Source of the DNA: Hyphomonadaceae bacterium
GTDB taxonomy: Bacteria; Pseudomonadota; Alphaproteobacteria; Caulobacterales; Aquidulcibacteraceae
Direction: 5' to 3'
Assembly: GCA_022841905.1 (NCBI GenBank)
Contig: JALHQO010000006.1
Span: forward strand, 62,001 to 126,000
Length of the DNA: 64,000 nt
A program made the translations under genes and the position numbers. Below the pieces are notes generated by a model, which had not been told where the DNA came from, did no database searches, and saw only the letters and a list, made by a program, of their open reading frames with translations. Below are positions 23,547 to 32,600 of the stretch, one piece after another (position 1 is the stretch's first letter; every line of letters begins with the position of its first letter).

Positions 23547-24119
23547 TTAGCCGAAGCGGTTGTTGCGATCGCTCCGTTCCGCTTGGATCATCGCGCCCAA
23601 CCGGTCCATGCGGCGGTCGAGCGTGTTGCGTTCGCGAGCATCGAGCCCGTTGCGGCGATACGTGGCTTCAAGACGCACGATTTGCTGGAACTCGGCCCGC
23701 AGAGCGTAGGCCTCTTGGCGCGAGAGCGAGCGATCGCGGATGCCGGCGTCGATACGTTGATCGAGCTGGCGCTGGCGCTGATTGATCGGCACCCAGCGGT
23801 CGTTGCGATCCTGGCGGTCGTTGCGCTCGAAGCGAACACGCGCGCTCAAGGCGTCGAAGCGGCGATCGAGATCGGCGCGCTCGGCATAGGAGAGGCCGTT
23901 GCTGGAACGATAGCGCGCTTCAAGACGGGCCAGATCGTTGAACTCAGCGCGCAGGCGCACCGCTTCGCCGCGCGTCAGGTCGCCAGTGCGGACGCCAGCG
24001 TCGATGCGCTGATCAAGGTTGGCTTGGCGCTGATTGATGTTTTGCCACGATTGCGCCGAAGCAGGAGCGGCGATCGCAAGAGCGCCGGCGGCCACTGCAA
24101 GTGCTAGAAACTTTTTCAT
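23547..24119 (-). CDS. Secreted protein with two tandem helical repeats
   Basis: A signal peptide (MKKFLALAVAAGALAIAAPASAQ) is followed by two ~80-residue repeats. Unit 1 has INQRQANLDQRIDAGVRTGDLTRGEA and RLRAEFNDLARLEARYR; unit 2 has INQRQRQLDQRIDAGIRDRSLSRQEA and LRAEFQQIVRLEATYRR. Both end in a D-R-R-x-D/M helix. The repeats look helical and highly charged, suiting a periplasmic binding or scaffolding role, which is inference. Start ATG 24119 has AGGAAGG. Mature length ~168. I know no assigned function for this type. Confidence 0.75.
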   Translation of the reverse strand: MKKFLALAVAAGALAIAAPASAQSWQNINQRQANLDQRIDAGVRTGDLTRGEAVRLRAEFNDLARLEARYRSSNGLSYAERADLDRRFDALSARVRFERNDRQDRNDRWVPINQRQRQLDQRIDAGIRDRSLSRQEAYALRAEFQQIVRLEATYRRNGLDARERNTLDRRMDRLGAMIQAERSDRNNRFG

Positions 24120-24345
24120 AAGGACCTTCCTCACAAAGTAGAGCTTGAAAGCCCTCTGACTGAACAACCGGGGCGCTGCAGCGTCGTTCCTCTGGAACAT
24201 GAACCAAGCTGTCGCGACCCGTTCGGTTCCCTTCCTGTTGCCAACCTGTGTCAAACGATCCATAGCGACACACATCGACATGCATTCCGGGCTTCGAGCG
24301 CTGTTATTGCGCACGCGCGCTGAACCGGCGGTGATGGAGCAATTC

Positions 24346-25335
24346 ATGAGCGGCGATCTCGTCGTTGTGTTCGGCGGTTCGGGTTTCATCGGCAAACAAG
24401 TGGTGCGCGCGCTGGCGCAACGCGGTCACCGCATACGCATCGCGATGCGGCGTCCGCACTTGGGCCACGAACTTCGCGTGATGGGCGATGTCGGCCAGAT
24501 TCAACTCGTGCAAGCGAACCTGCGCTTTCCGCAATCGATCGATGCGGCGCTCGAAGATGCGGACGCAGTCGTCAATCTCGTCGCCGTGCTGCACTCTAGC
24601 GGCAAGCAATCGTTCGAAGCATTGCACATTGATGGCGCGCGCACCGTCGCCGAAGCCGCCGCCAAGCGCGGCATCAAGCGCGTCGTCCACATCTCCGCGA
24701 TTGGCGCCGCCGAGAAGGGCGCCAAGTACGCGCGCAGCAAGTTCGAGGGCGAGCGCGCGGTGCGGGAGGCCGTGCCGAGCGCCACGATCCTGCGCCCGTC
24801 CATCGTGTTCGGGCCCGAGGACAATTTCTTCAACCGCTTCGCTGGCATGGCGCAGACGATGTCAGCGCTGCCGCTTGGCGGTTTGCCGTTGATCGGCGGC
24901 GGCAAGACCAAGTTTCAGCCCATCTTCGTTGGTGACGTCGCCGAAGCCGTGGTCGCCGCGCTCAACACGCCCGCAGCGCAGGGGCGTATCTATGAACTCG
25001 GCGGCCCGGGCATATACACGTTCAAGCAATTGCTCCAGTTCGTCCGCACCGAGACACAGCGCAACGTCCCGCTAATCCCGCTGCCGTTCTTCATCGCGCA
25101 TCCAATGGGCCTTCTACTCAGCGGGCTTTTTGGGCTTACGCCTTGGGCGCCGCCGCTGACCGGCGATCAAGTCACCATGCTGAAGCGCGACAACGTCGTC
25201 GGTGACGATCCCGCCGCGCTGACGATCCAAGATCTCGGCGTCGCGCAATTGGAGTCGATCGAAGCGATCGTGCCGGCCTATCTCTGGCGCTTTCGTCCCT
25301 ACGGGCAATTTCAAACCAAGCAGAACCCGGCATGA
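24346..25335 (+). CDS. NAD-dependent epimerase/dehydratase, complex I NDUFA9-like
   Basis: The 329-residue short-chain-type dehydrogenase has the nucleotide motif VVVFGGSGFIGKQVVRALAQRG and a YARSKFEGE segment in place of the catalytic YxxxK (Y-A-R-S-K). This atypical-SDR subgroup is similar to mitochondrial complex I subunit NDUFA9, and is common in Alphaproteobacteria near uppP/gltDB. Its bacterial role is not settled. Start ATG 24346 follows GGAG; an ATG at 24334 is a weaker choice. ATGA overlap with the next gene. Confidence 0.85.
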   Translation: MSGDLVVVFGGSGFIGKQVVRALAQRGHRIRIAMRRPHLGHELRVMGDVGQIQLVQANLRFPQSIDAALEDADAVVNLVAVLHSSGKQSFEALHIDGARTVAEAAAKRGIKRVVHISAIGAAEKGAKYARSKFEGERAVREAVPSATILRPSIVFGPEDNFFNRFAGMAQTMSALPLGGLPLIGGGKTKFQPIFVGDVAEAVVAALNTPAAQGRIYELGGPGIYTFKQLLQFVRTETQRNVPLIPLPFFIAHPMGLLLSGLFGLTPWAPPLTGDQVTMLKRDNVVGDDPAALTIQDLGVAQLESIEAIVPAYLWRFRPYGQFQTKQNPA

Positions 25336-26015
25336 ACGCGCGCGCTTGGCCGCTGGCCACTCTGATCCTCGGGCTCGCCACCCTCGGCTTTTTCGTAGCA
25401 CTCGGTTCGCAACCGGCGGTGACGGCCATCTACGACCGCACGGAAGTCAGCGCGGCTGTCAGTCTCTTCCAGCTCGCCGAAACGCCGGCTGATCTCGTGC
25501 AAGTGTTCGGCGCGCCAGTAGATGAGCGCGTCGTCGCTGCGCAAGACGCCATTAACGGCCTCGATCTCTGGGGCTTCATCCCGGCCTACGGGCTCTTCCT
25601 CGCCGCCGCCGCGATCATGCTGGGTGGTTTGAAAAACCGCTGGACCCAAGCGGCGATTGTGTTCGCGCTCATCGGCGCCGCCGCCGACGCGGTGGAGACT
25701 TGGAAACAGCTGCAAGTCACCGCCGACATCGAAAATGCGGAAGCGCATCTCCCGATCGCGCCGTGGCACTGGCTCAAATATCTGGCGCTCGCGCTCAACG
25801 CCGTCGCCGTCGCCAGCATCGCGCTGACAGGGGAGAAGCGCCGCATCATCCTCGCGGTCATCGCGCTGCTGCCACTGCCGCTGGTCGTCGCGTCCTACGC
25901 GGACCTCTTGAGTACGCGCATCTTCGCTGGCGCCTTCGGTCTCTATTGGGTGACGCTACTTGTGCTTGCGGGTGTGGAGCTTTTCCGCAGGCGGGCTCAG
26001 TCAAGCGCGACGTAG
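25332..26015 (+). CDS. Polytopic membrane protein of unknown function
   Basis: The 227-residue protein has about six hydrophobic segments (around residues 8–25, 78–98, 105–120, 147–165, 172–190, 195–215). A soluble loop at 30–75 follows helix 1 (AVTAIYDRTEVSAAVSLFQL). I do not recognise a family. It overlaps the NDUFA9-like gene by 4 bp (ATGA), indicating a shared operon, and its end overlaps the opposite-strand DUF5615 gene by 19 bp. Confidence 0.65.
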   Translation: MNARAWPLATLILGLATLGFFVALGSQPAVTAIYDRTEVSAAVSLFQLAETPADLVQVFGAPVDERVVAAQDAINGLDLWGFIPAYGLFLAAAAIMLGGLKNRWTQAAIVFALIGAAADAVETWKQLQVTADIENAEAHLPIAPWHWLKYLALALNAVAVASIALTGEKRRIILAVIALLPLPLVVASYADLLSTRIFAGAFGLYWVTLLVLAGVELFRRRAQSSAT

Positions 26016-26314
26016 ATTTCTTTCGCGGCCAATCGTTGAAGTGCAGCGTCGAGGCGCGGCTCAAGCCACGCCAGCAGTTCAGACGTCGCACAATTGCCGA
26101 TGCGAAGATGAAGCACGCGTTCCTTGCCGCGCGGTGGATCGAAGTCGCTATCCTTGGTCACGATAGTGCGACCCTGGGACCGCGCGAAGTCCGCCAGGCT
26201 TAAGTCATGCGAACCCAGTCCCACGCTGTCTCGCACGTGAAGGGCATCGTGGCCGCGCTCCCGCAACCAAGCGGCTAGCTTGGGCGGCAAGTTCTCATCG
26301 ACAATGAATTTCAT
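25997..26314 (-). CDS. DUF5615 PIN-like toxin candidate
   Basis: The 105-residue protein starts MKFIVDENLPPKLAAWLRERGHDA, the DUF5615/Mut7-C-like PIN-fold start, with acidic residues Asp6 and Glu7 and a second pair Asp55/Asp57 in TKDSDFD. These acids form the metal site of PIN ribonucleases. Paired with a DUF433 gene, this is the standard layout of a VapBC-like toxin–antitoxin module. Its start overlaps the partner's stop by 4 bp. Nuclease activity is inferred from the fold. Confidence 0.85.
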   Translation of the reverse strand: MKFIVDENLPPKLAAWLRERGHDALHVRDSVGLGSHDLSLADFARSQGRTIVTKDSDFDPPRGKERVLHLRIGNCATSELLAWLEPRLDAALQRLAAKEIYVALD

Positions 26315-26535
26315 TCCGCCGCTACAGGCGCGGCGTCGATAGCCTTCGCCGCGAACTCAAGCGCGGCACGAATGTCGGCCTCGGTCAGATAGGGATAGTC
26401 CGCTACGATTTCTGTTGCCGACATGCCCGCCGCGAGCCAGCCAAGGACATTGGAAACGCGCACGCGCGTGCCCTCAATGCGCGGATGGCCGCTGCAAGTT
26501 TCGGGGTCGGCGACGATGCGGTCGGCCAGCTTCAT
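26311..26535 (-). CDS. DUF433 antitoxin candidate
   Basis: The 74-residue protein has the DUF433 pattern: a DPETCSGHPRIEGTRVRVSNVL beta part with conserved G-x-P-x-I-x-G-T-R, followed by a helix-turn-helix (GMSATEIVADYPYLTEADIRAALEFA). DUF433 proteins are winged-helix antitoxins that partner DUF5615/PIN toxins. The gene precedes the toxin and overlaps it by 4 bp, as expected for balanced expression. Start ATG 26535. Confidence 0.88.
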   Translation of the reverse strand: MKLADRIVADPETCSGHPRIEGTRVRVSNVLGWLAAGMSATEIVADYPYLTEADIRAALEFAAKAIDAAPVAAE

Positions 26536-26547
26536 GGTGTGACCTTA

Positions 26548-27003
26548 TCAAATTTTGGGCGCCGGCGAAAGGTTCACAGCCGCCAACCCGAATTCTTCGC
26601 CCAAGTGCTCCGCCACGATGGTGCGGTGGCAGTCGCGCCAATCGTGCTCCAGGCACATGATGCACGCGCGGCTTTTGCCCGCGAGTTCGGCGGCCTCCGC
26701 TAGCGCCAACTGGCTCTCGGGCTCGACCAGCTTTGCTTCGAAGATGCGGCGCATGGTTTGGTTGTCGCCCTTGCGCGCCGCCTCGCGCCCCGCCTTAGGC
26801 GTGCCGAGCGGCTTCATGTGCACGTAAGCGATGCCGGCTTCATCGAGCGCCGCCGCTAGCGATTTCTTGGAGAATCCCGCGCGCCGCGAATTGGCGACTT
26901 CGCGCACGTCGATCAGCGTTTTGATCTTAGCCGCCTTCAAGGCCGCGACGAAATCAGCCTGGCCGACTTTCTCGTAGCCGATGGTCCAGATTTTCGCCGC
27001 CAT
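26548..27003 (-). CDS. DUF488 family protein
   Basis: The 151-residue protein shows the DUF488 landmarks: an early IWTIGYEK, DVREVANSRRAGFSKKSL, and the C-terminal CLEHDWRDCHRTIVAEHL with its Cys and His residues. The family is thought to be a nucleic-acid or nucleotide related domain; no activity is established. It is on the same strand as uppP and the toxin–antitoxin pair, 3 bp downstream of the PhnA-like gene's stop. Confidence 0.88.
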   Translation of the reverse strand: MAAKIWTIGYEKVGQADFVAALKAAKIKTLIDVREVANSRRAGFSKKSLAAALDEAGIAYVHMKPLGTPKAGREAARKGDNQTMRRIFEAKLVEPESQLALAEAAELAGKSRACIMCLEHDWRDCHRTIVAEHLGEEFGLAAVNLSPAPKI

Positions 27004-27006
27004 CGC

Positions 27007-27225
27007 TCACGCCTTCTTCAAGAACTCCGCGCGCAGCACCAGGCCCTTGATGTTGCCGGCCTTGCCTTCGATCTCCGCGGGATCGCCGGTCAAACGGATG
27101 CCTTTGACGACAGTTCCGCGCTTCAGCGTCGTCGACGTGCCTTTGACCTTCAGGTCCTTGATCAGCGTAACCGTGTCGCCATCCTTCAAGATCGCGCCGT
27201 TGCTGTCTCTGGTTTCGTCGCTCAC
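27007..27225 (-). CDS. PhnA-domain ('alkylphosphonate utilization') protein, short form
   Basis: The 72-residue protein is the C-terminal PhnA/YjdM domain: LKDGDTVTLIKDLKVKGTST, LKRGTVVKGIRLTGDPAEIEG and KGLVLRAEFLKKA. Full-length YjdM also has an N-terminal zinc ribbon, absent here as in many short homologues. Despite the historical name there is no evidence for a phosphonate role. Start is GTG 27225, overlapping the uppP stop (GTGA), so the two are coupled. Confidence 0.87.
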   Translation of the reverse strand: MSDETRDSNGAILKDGDTVTLIKDLKVKGTSTTLKRGTVVKGIRLTGDPAEIEGKAGNIKGLVLRAEFLKKA

Positions 27226-28043
27226 AGCCAGCCCATCGTCACAACGCCCAGGATCACCGCGCCAAAGACGATGCGATACCAGGCAAACGGGCCGAAGCCC
27301 ACGCGCGTCACGAACTCGAGGAACGGCTTCACCACGATCCAAGCCGAGATGAACGCAAACACAAAGCCCACCGCGATCTCTGCGATACGGTCGGGCGTGA
27401 TGTGATCCTTCACCGTCAGAAAATCGAGAATGAACGCCGCCACCATGGTGGGCATGGCGAGGAAGAACGAAAACTCAGCCGCCGCGCGCCGGTCCAAGCC
27501 GAGCGCCAAGCCGCCGAAGATCGTAGCGCCGGAGCGCGACACGCCGGGGATTAGCGCCAACGTTTGAAACACGCCGACGCCGATGGCGCGCCAGATCGGC
27601 GTCTCGGCGGCGTCCTTCACTTCAACCTTCGGCGGCCATTTCTCCAGCGCCAGCATTGCGAAGCCGCCGAGGATCAGGGCGATGGCGATGATGTCGAGCC
27701 GCAAATAGAGTTCGGTGCGCACGAAATTGTTGGTCAGCAGGCCGATGAAGGCCGCCGGCAGAAACGCCAGGAACAGCATCAGCGCAAACCGCCGCGCGTC
27801 GGGCTTCGTGAATAGGCCCAGCGTCACATCGATGATGCGCTGCCGATAGAGCCACATGATCGCCAGGATCGAGCCCAGCTGGATCATCACCGTGAAGACG
27901 CCGCCTGGGTCGTCATAGCCAATGGCGCGCCCGACAATGAGCAGGTGGCCGGTGGAGGAGACGGGCAAGAACTCCGTCAGCCCCTGCAAAATACCGAGCA
28001 CCGCCGCGCGCAGAAGATCAGCGAAGTCCAAGAGCGCCCCCAA
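27222..28043 (-). CDS. uppP: Undecaprenyl-diphosphatase
   Basis: UppP (BacA) removes a phosphate from undecaprenyl diphosphate, recycling the lipid carrier for cell-wall synthesis. The 273-residue membrane protein has both active-site loops: GILQGLTEFLPVSSTGH (Glu in QGLTE) and LIPGVSRSGAT. The start is uncertain: TTG 28043 is used here and gives a standard N-terminus; another TTG at 28031 has GGGGG upstream. Divergent from gltD. Confidence 0.92.
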   Translation of the reverse strand: MGALLDFADLLRAAVLGILQGLTEFLPVSSTGHLLIVGRAIGYDDPGGVFTVMIQLGSILAIMWLYRQRIIDVTLGLFTKPDARRFALMLFLAFLPAAFIGLLTNNFVRTELYLRLDIIAIALILGGFAMLALEKWPPKVEVKDAAETPIWRAIGVGVFQTLALIPGVSRSGATIFGGLALGLDRRAAAEFSFFLAMPTMVAAFILDFLTVKDHITPDRIAEIAVGFVFAFISAWIVVKPFLEFVTRVGFGPFAWYRIVFGAVILGVVTMGWL

Positions 28044-28196
28044 ATGCTGAGGGGCCGGACCTTGGAGTGCGTCGCCCGCTCACGGAAGCGGCAAACCGAC
28101 GCTTTAGCGCACCTAAGGCAGCTCTTTCCTTGAATGCGCCGGGAATCCGGGCATATGGGAATAATCTCCCACTCTTGCGCCGTTTGGAGGGCGTTC

Positions 28197-29606
28197 GTGG
28201 CCGAACGCATGCAGAAATTCGTGTCTGTCGGGCAAAAGTGGCCAGATAAGCGCCCCTCCGAGGAGCGGGCGGAGGATTTCCATGAAATCTATCGCGAGTT
28301 CATTGCGCAAAAAGCCGCTGATCAGGCCGCCCGTTGCGCGCAATGCGGCGTGCCGTTCTGCCAGACCCATTGCCCGCTGCAGAACAACATTCCCGACTGG
28401 CTGAAGCTCACCGCTGAAGGCCGGCTCGAAGACGCCTACCGGCTCTCCGCCTCGACCAATTCGATGCCCGAAATATGCGGCCGTATCTGCCCGCAGGATC
28501 GCTTGTGTGAAGGCGCCTGCGTGATCGAGCAAAGCGGCCATGGCGCGGTAACGATCGGCGCGGTGGAAAAATACCTGACCGAGACCGCCTGGCGCGAAGG
28601 TTGGGTCGAGCCCATCCGCCCGCGCGCTGAGCGCGCCGAGAGCATCGGCATCATTGGCGCAGGCCCTGCGGGCCTCGCGGCCGCCGAGCGCATGCGCCTG
28701 CGCGGCTATCAAGTCACCGTCTATGATCGCCACGACCGCGTCGGCGGCTTGATGATTTACGGCATCCCGAACTTCAAGTTGGAGAAGGATGTCGTCGAGC
28801 GCCGCACGCAGCGGCTCATCGATGGCGACGTGAAGTTCGAGCTCAACTGCAATGTTGGCGAGACGATCAGCTTCGCCGATCTCCGCGCCAAGCACGACGC
28901 GGTGCTAATCGCGACCGGCGTGTATAAGGCCAAGCCGCTCAACGCGCCGAACGAGCGCGCCATCATCCCTGCGCTGGATTTTCTCATCGCCGCCAATCGT
29001 GTCGGCCTCGGCGACGATGTGGCCGACTTCGCCTCTGGCAAGCTCAACGCCAAGGATCGCCGCGTCGTCGTTATCGGCGGCGGCGATACGGCGATGGATT
29101 GCGTCCGCACCGCGCGCCGCCAGGGCGCAGCCAGCGTCACCTGCCTCTATCGCCGCGACCGCGCCAATATGCCGGGCTCGCAACGCGAAGTGTCGAACGC
29201 CGAAGAGGAGGGCGTCGCCTTCGATTGGCTCGCGGCGCCCAAGAGCGTGCGCGCCGGCAAGGCGCCGGCCGTGAAAGCCGTGCGCATGCAGCTCGGCCCG
29301 CCCGATGAGAGTGGCCGGCAAACGCCGGAGGAAACCAAGGACACCTACGATGTCCCCGGCGATCTCATCATCGCCGCGCTCGGCTTCGATCCGGAGGATT
29401 TGAGTTCCTGGGGCGCGGCGACCACGCGCTGGGGCACGCTCAACGTTAATCCGCTGACTTATGAAACCAATCTCCCTGGCGTCTACGCCGCCGGCGACAT
29501 CGTGCGCGGCGCCTCGCTCGTCGTCTGGGCCATCCGCGAAGGCCGCGACGCATCGGATGCCATGCACGCGTGGATTCAAGCGCAAGCCAAGGTGGCTGCG
29601 CTATGA
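28197..29606 (+). CDS. gltD: Glutamate synthase (NADPH) small subunit
   Basis: The 469-residue beta subunit passes electrons from NADPH via FAD to GltB. It has the N-terminal cluster motifs CAQCGVPFCQTHCPL and CGRICPQDRLCEGAC, the FAD site IGIIGAGPAGLAAAERM and the NADPH site VVVIGGGDTAMDCVRTA. Start GTG 28197 is preferred since GGAGGG lies 5 bp upstream and the family begins ~5 residues before QKFV. It precedes and overlaps gltB (ATGA). gltD-before-gltB order is less common than gltB-first. Confidence 0.94.
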   Translation: MAERMQKFVSVGQKWPDKRPSEERAEDFHEIYREFIAQKAADQAARCAQCGVPFCQTHCPLQNNIPDWLKLTAEGRLEDAYRLSASTNSMPEICGRICPQDRLCEGACVIEQSGHGAVTIGAVEKYLTETAWREGWVEPIRPRAERAESIGIIGAGPAGLAAAERMRLRGYQVTVYDRHDRVGGLMIYGIPNFKLEKDVVERRTQRLIDGDVKFELNCNVGETISFADLRAKHDAVLIATGVYKAKPLNAPNERAIIPALDFLIAANRVGLGDDVADFASGKLNAKDRRVVVIGGGDTAMDCVRTARRQGAASVTCLYRRDRANMPGSQREVSNAEEEGVAFDWLAAPKSVRAGKAPAVKAVRMQLGPPDESGRQTPEETKDTYDVPGDLIIAALGFDPEDLSSWGAATTRWGTLNVNPLTYETNLPGVYAAGDIVRGASLVVWAIREGRDASDAMHAWIQAQAKVAAL

Positions 29607-32600
29607 GCGGCTACGAAGATATCGCGCGCTATGAGCGCGAACGCGCGCGCCTCGAGCGCGACGGCCTCTATCTCCCGGAGCACGAACGCGACGCGTGCGG
29701 CGTCGGTCTTGTCGCAGCCATTGACGGCAAGCCGCGCCGCGAAGTCGTCACGCTCGCCATCGCCGCGCTGAAAGCGGTCTGGCACCGCGGCGCAGTCGAT
29801 GCTGACGGCAAAACCGGCGACGGCGCAGGCATCCTGGTCGAAGCGCCGCAAGACTTTTTGCGCGAAGCCGTCGCCCGCACTGGCCACACCCCAAAAGATG
29901 CGCCGATCTTTGTCGGCCAAATTTTTCTGCCGCGCCTCGATCTCGGCGCGCAGGAACGCGCGCGCGTTATCGTGGAAAGCGAAATTATCCGCGCTGGCTT
30001 CACGCTTTACGGTTGGCGCCAGGTGCCGGTGAACATCAGCCAGATCGGTGAAAAGGCCAACGCCACGCGCCCGGAGATCGAGCAAGTTCTGCTCTACGAT
30101 CCGCAAGGCCGTGCAAGCGAAATCGTCGATCGCGATCTCTACATCTGCCGTCGCCGCATCGAACAGCGCGCGCTCTCGGAAAACGTCACCGAGCTTTACG
30201 TCTGCTCGCTCTCGGCCAAACGCCTCGTTTATAAAGGCATGTTCCTGGCTCAGCAGATCGACGCGTTTTATCCTGATCTGCGCGATGAGCGCTTTGTCTC
30301 GTCGGTTGCGATCTATCACCAGCGCTATTCGACCAACACGTTCCCGCAATGGCGCTTGGCGCAACCCTTCCGCATGCTCGCCCACAATGGCGAGATCAAC
30401 ACGCTGAAGGGCAACATCAATTGGATGAAGAGCCACGAAATCCGCATGACGTCCGATGCGTTCGGCGATGCGGATGGCGATGTGAAGCCGATCATTCAAC
30501 CGGGCGGTTCGGATTCGGCTGCGCTGGATAATGTCTTCGAGGTGCTGGTGCGCGCTGGCCGCGATGCGCCGATGGTGAAATCGCTGCTGATCCCGGAAGC
30601 GTGGGCCAAGTCGCGCACGATGAAGAGCGAGCACCGCGCGCTCTACGCGTACTGCAACGCCGTGATGGAGCCGTGGGACGGCCCCGCCGGGCTTGCCATG
30701 TTTGATGGACGCTGGGCGGTCGCGGGCCTCGATCGCAATGGCCTGCGGCCACTGCGCTACGCGCTGACCGAAGATGGCTTGCTCGCTGTCGGCTCCGAGA
30801 CCGGCATGTGTCCGCTCGACGGCAAGAAAATTCTCGAACGCGGCCGCATCGGCGCCGGGCAGATGATCGCTGTCGATACGCGCGAGGGCCGGCTCTATCA
30901 TCATGAGGAATTGGTCGACGCGCTCGCCGCGCAGCACCCTTACGGCGAATGGCTCGAAAACATCATCGATCTCGACAAGACGCTGATCGGCGCCGAGCCG
31001 CGTCTCTACGCCGATCGCGCCGAGTTGCTGCAACGCCAGGCGGCCGCCGGCTACACGATGGAAGATGTCGAACTGTTGCTGCAGCCGATGCTCGAAGATG
31101 GCAAGGAAGCGATCGGTTCGATGGGCGATGATGCGCCGCTCGCCGTGCTCTCTGAGCAAAACCGGCCGCTCTCACACTATTTCCGCCAGAACTTCAGCCA
31201 GGTCACCAACCCGCCGATCGATCCGCTCCGCGAAGGCCGCGTGATGACGCTGACCACGCGTTTCAAAAACCTTGGCAACATTCTGGCGCAGGACGAAACG
31301 CAGGCGAACGTCTACGTGCTCTCAAGCCCCATCCTCACCAACGGCATGCACGAGCGCTTGCTCGAGGAGCTCGGCGGCGAAGTCGCGCGTATCGATTGCA
31401 CCTACGAAAAGCCAGCGCCGGGCGAAGAGGGGCCGGCGCTGCGCAAAGCGCTAGAACGCATTCGCGCCGAAGCGCAGCAAGCCGTCGGCTTCAATCAGCG
31501 CAGCCACATCGTACTGACCGACGAAGCGCAGGGGCCGGATCGCATTGCCTGCCCAATGATCCTGGTCACGAGCGGCGTCCACGCGCATCTCACCAAGAAG
31601 GGCCTGCGCACGTTCTGCTCGCTCAGCGTGCGTAGCGCCGAGTGCCTCGATCCGCACTATGCCGCCGTGCTGATCGGCTGCGGCGCCACCACCGTGAACC
31701 CCTATCTCGCGTTCGACACCATTGCCGACCGCGCCTCGCGCGGGCTCACCGGCGATCTCACGCGCGAGCAAGCGGCCGCGAACTATCGCGCAGCACTCGA
31801 AGCGGGCTTGCTCAAGATCATCTCGAAGATGGGCATCTCGGTGATCTCGTCTTATCGCGGCGGCTTGAACTTCGAAGCCATCGGCCTTTCGCGCGCTTTG
31901 GTCGATGAATTTTTTCCGGGCCTCGTCAGCCGCATTTCTGGCATCGGTTTGAACGGCATTGCCTATGAAGCGGCCGAACAGCACGAACGCGCCTACGATG
32001 AGACGCTGACGGCGCTCCCGCTCGGCGGCCAGTATCGCTATCGCGCCAGCGGCGAACGCCACGCACTCGAAGCCAACTCGATCCACCAGCTTCAGGCGGC
32101 GTGCGACACTGGCGATTACAAAGCCTACCGCAAATATTCCGAAGTCATCCGCGAGCGCCGCTTGGGCCAGCCGATCCAGTTGCGTGATTTGCTCGAAGTC
32201 CGCGAAGAAAAACTGCGCCCCACGCCGATCTCGGAAGTCGAAAGCGTCACTGAAATCCGCAAGCGGTTCTTAACGCCCGGCATGAGCATGGGCGCGCTCA
32301 GCCCTGAAGCGCACGGCGCGCTCAACATCGCCATGAACCGCATCGGCGCGCGCAGCGTCTCGGGCGAGGGCGGTGAAGATCCCGCGCGCTATACGCCGCA
32401 TCCGAATGGCGACGACGAAAACTCGGCCGTCAAGCAAGTCGCTTCCGGCCGCTTCGGCGTCACGGCGGAATATCTGAACCAGTGCCGCGAAATCGAAATC
32501 AAAGTCGCCCAAGGCGCCAAGCCCGGCGAGGGCGGCCAGCTGCCCGGCTTCAAAGTCACCGAGCTAATCGCGCGCCTGCGTCACGCGACGCCCGGCGTCT

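Noticed and set aside
29576-31159. Antisense frame of >500 codons under gltB
   Set aside because: No motif, wrong codon-position GC; a shadow of gltB.
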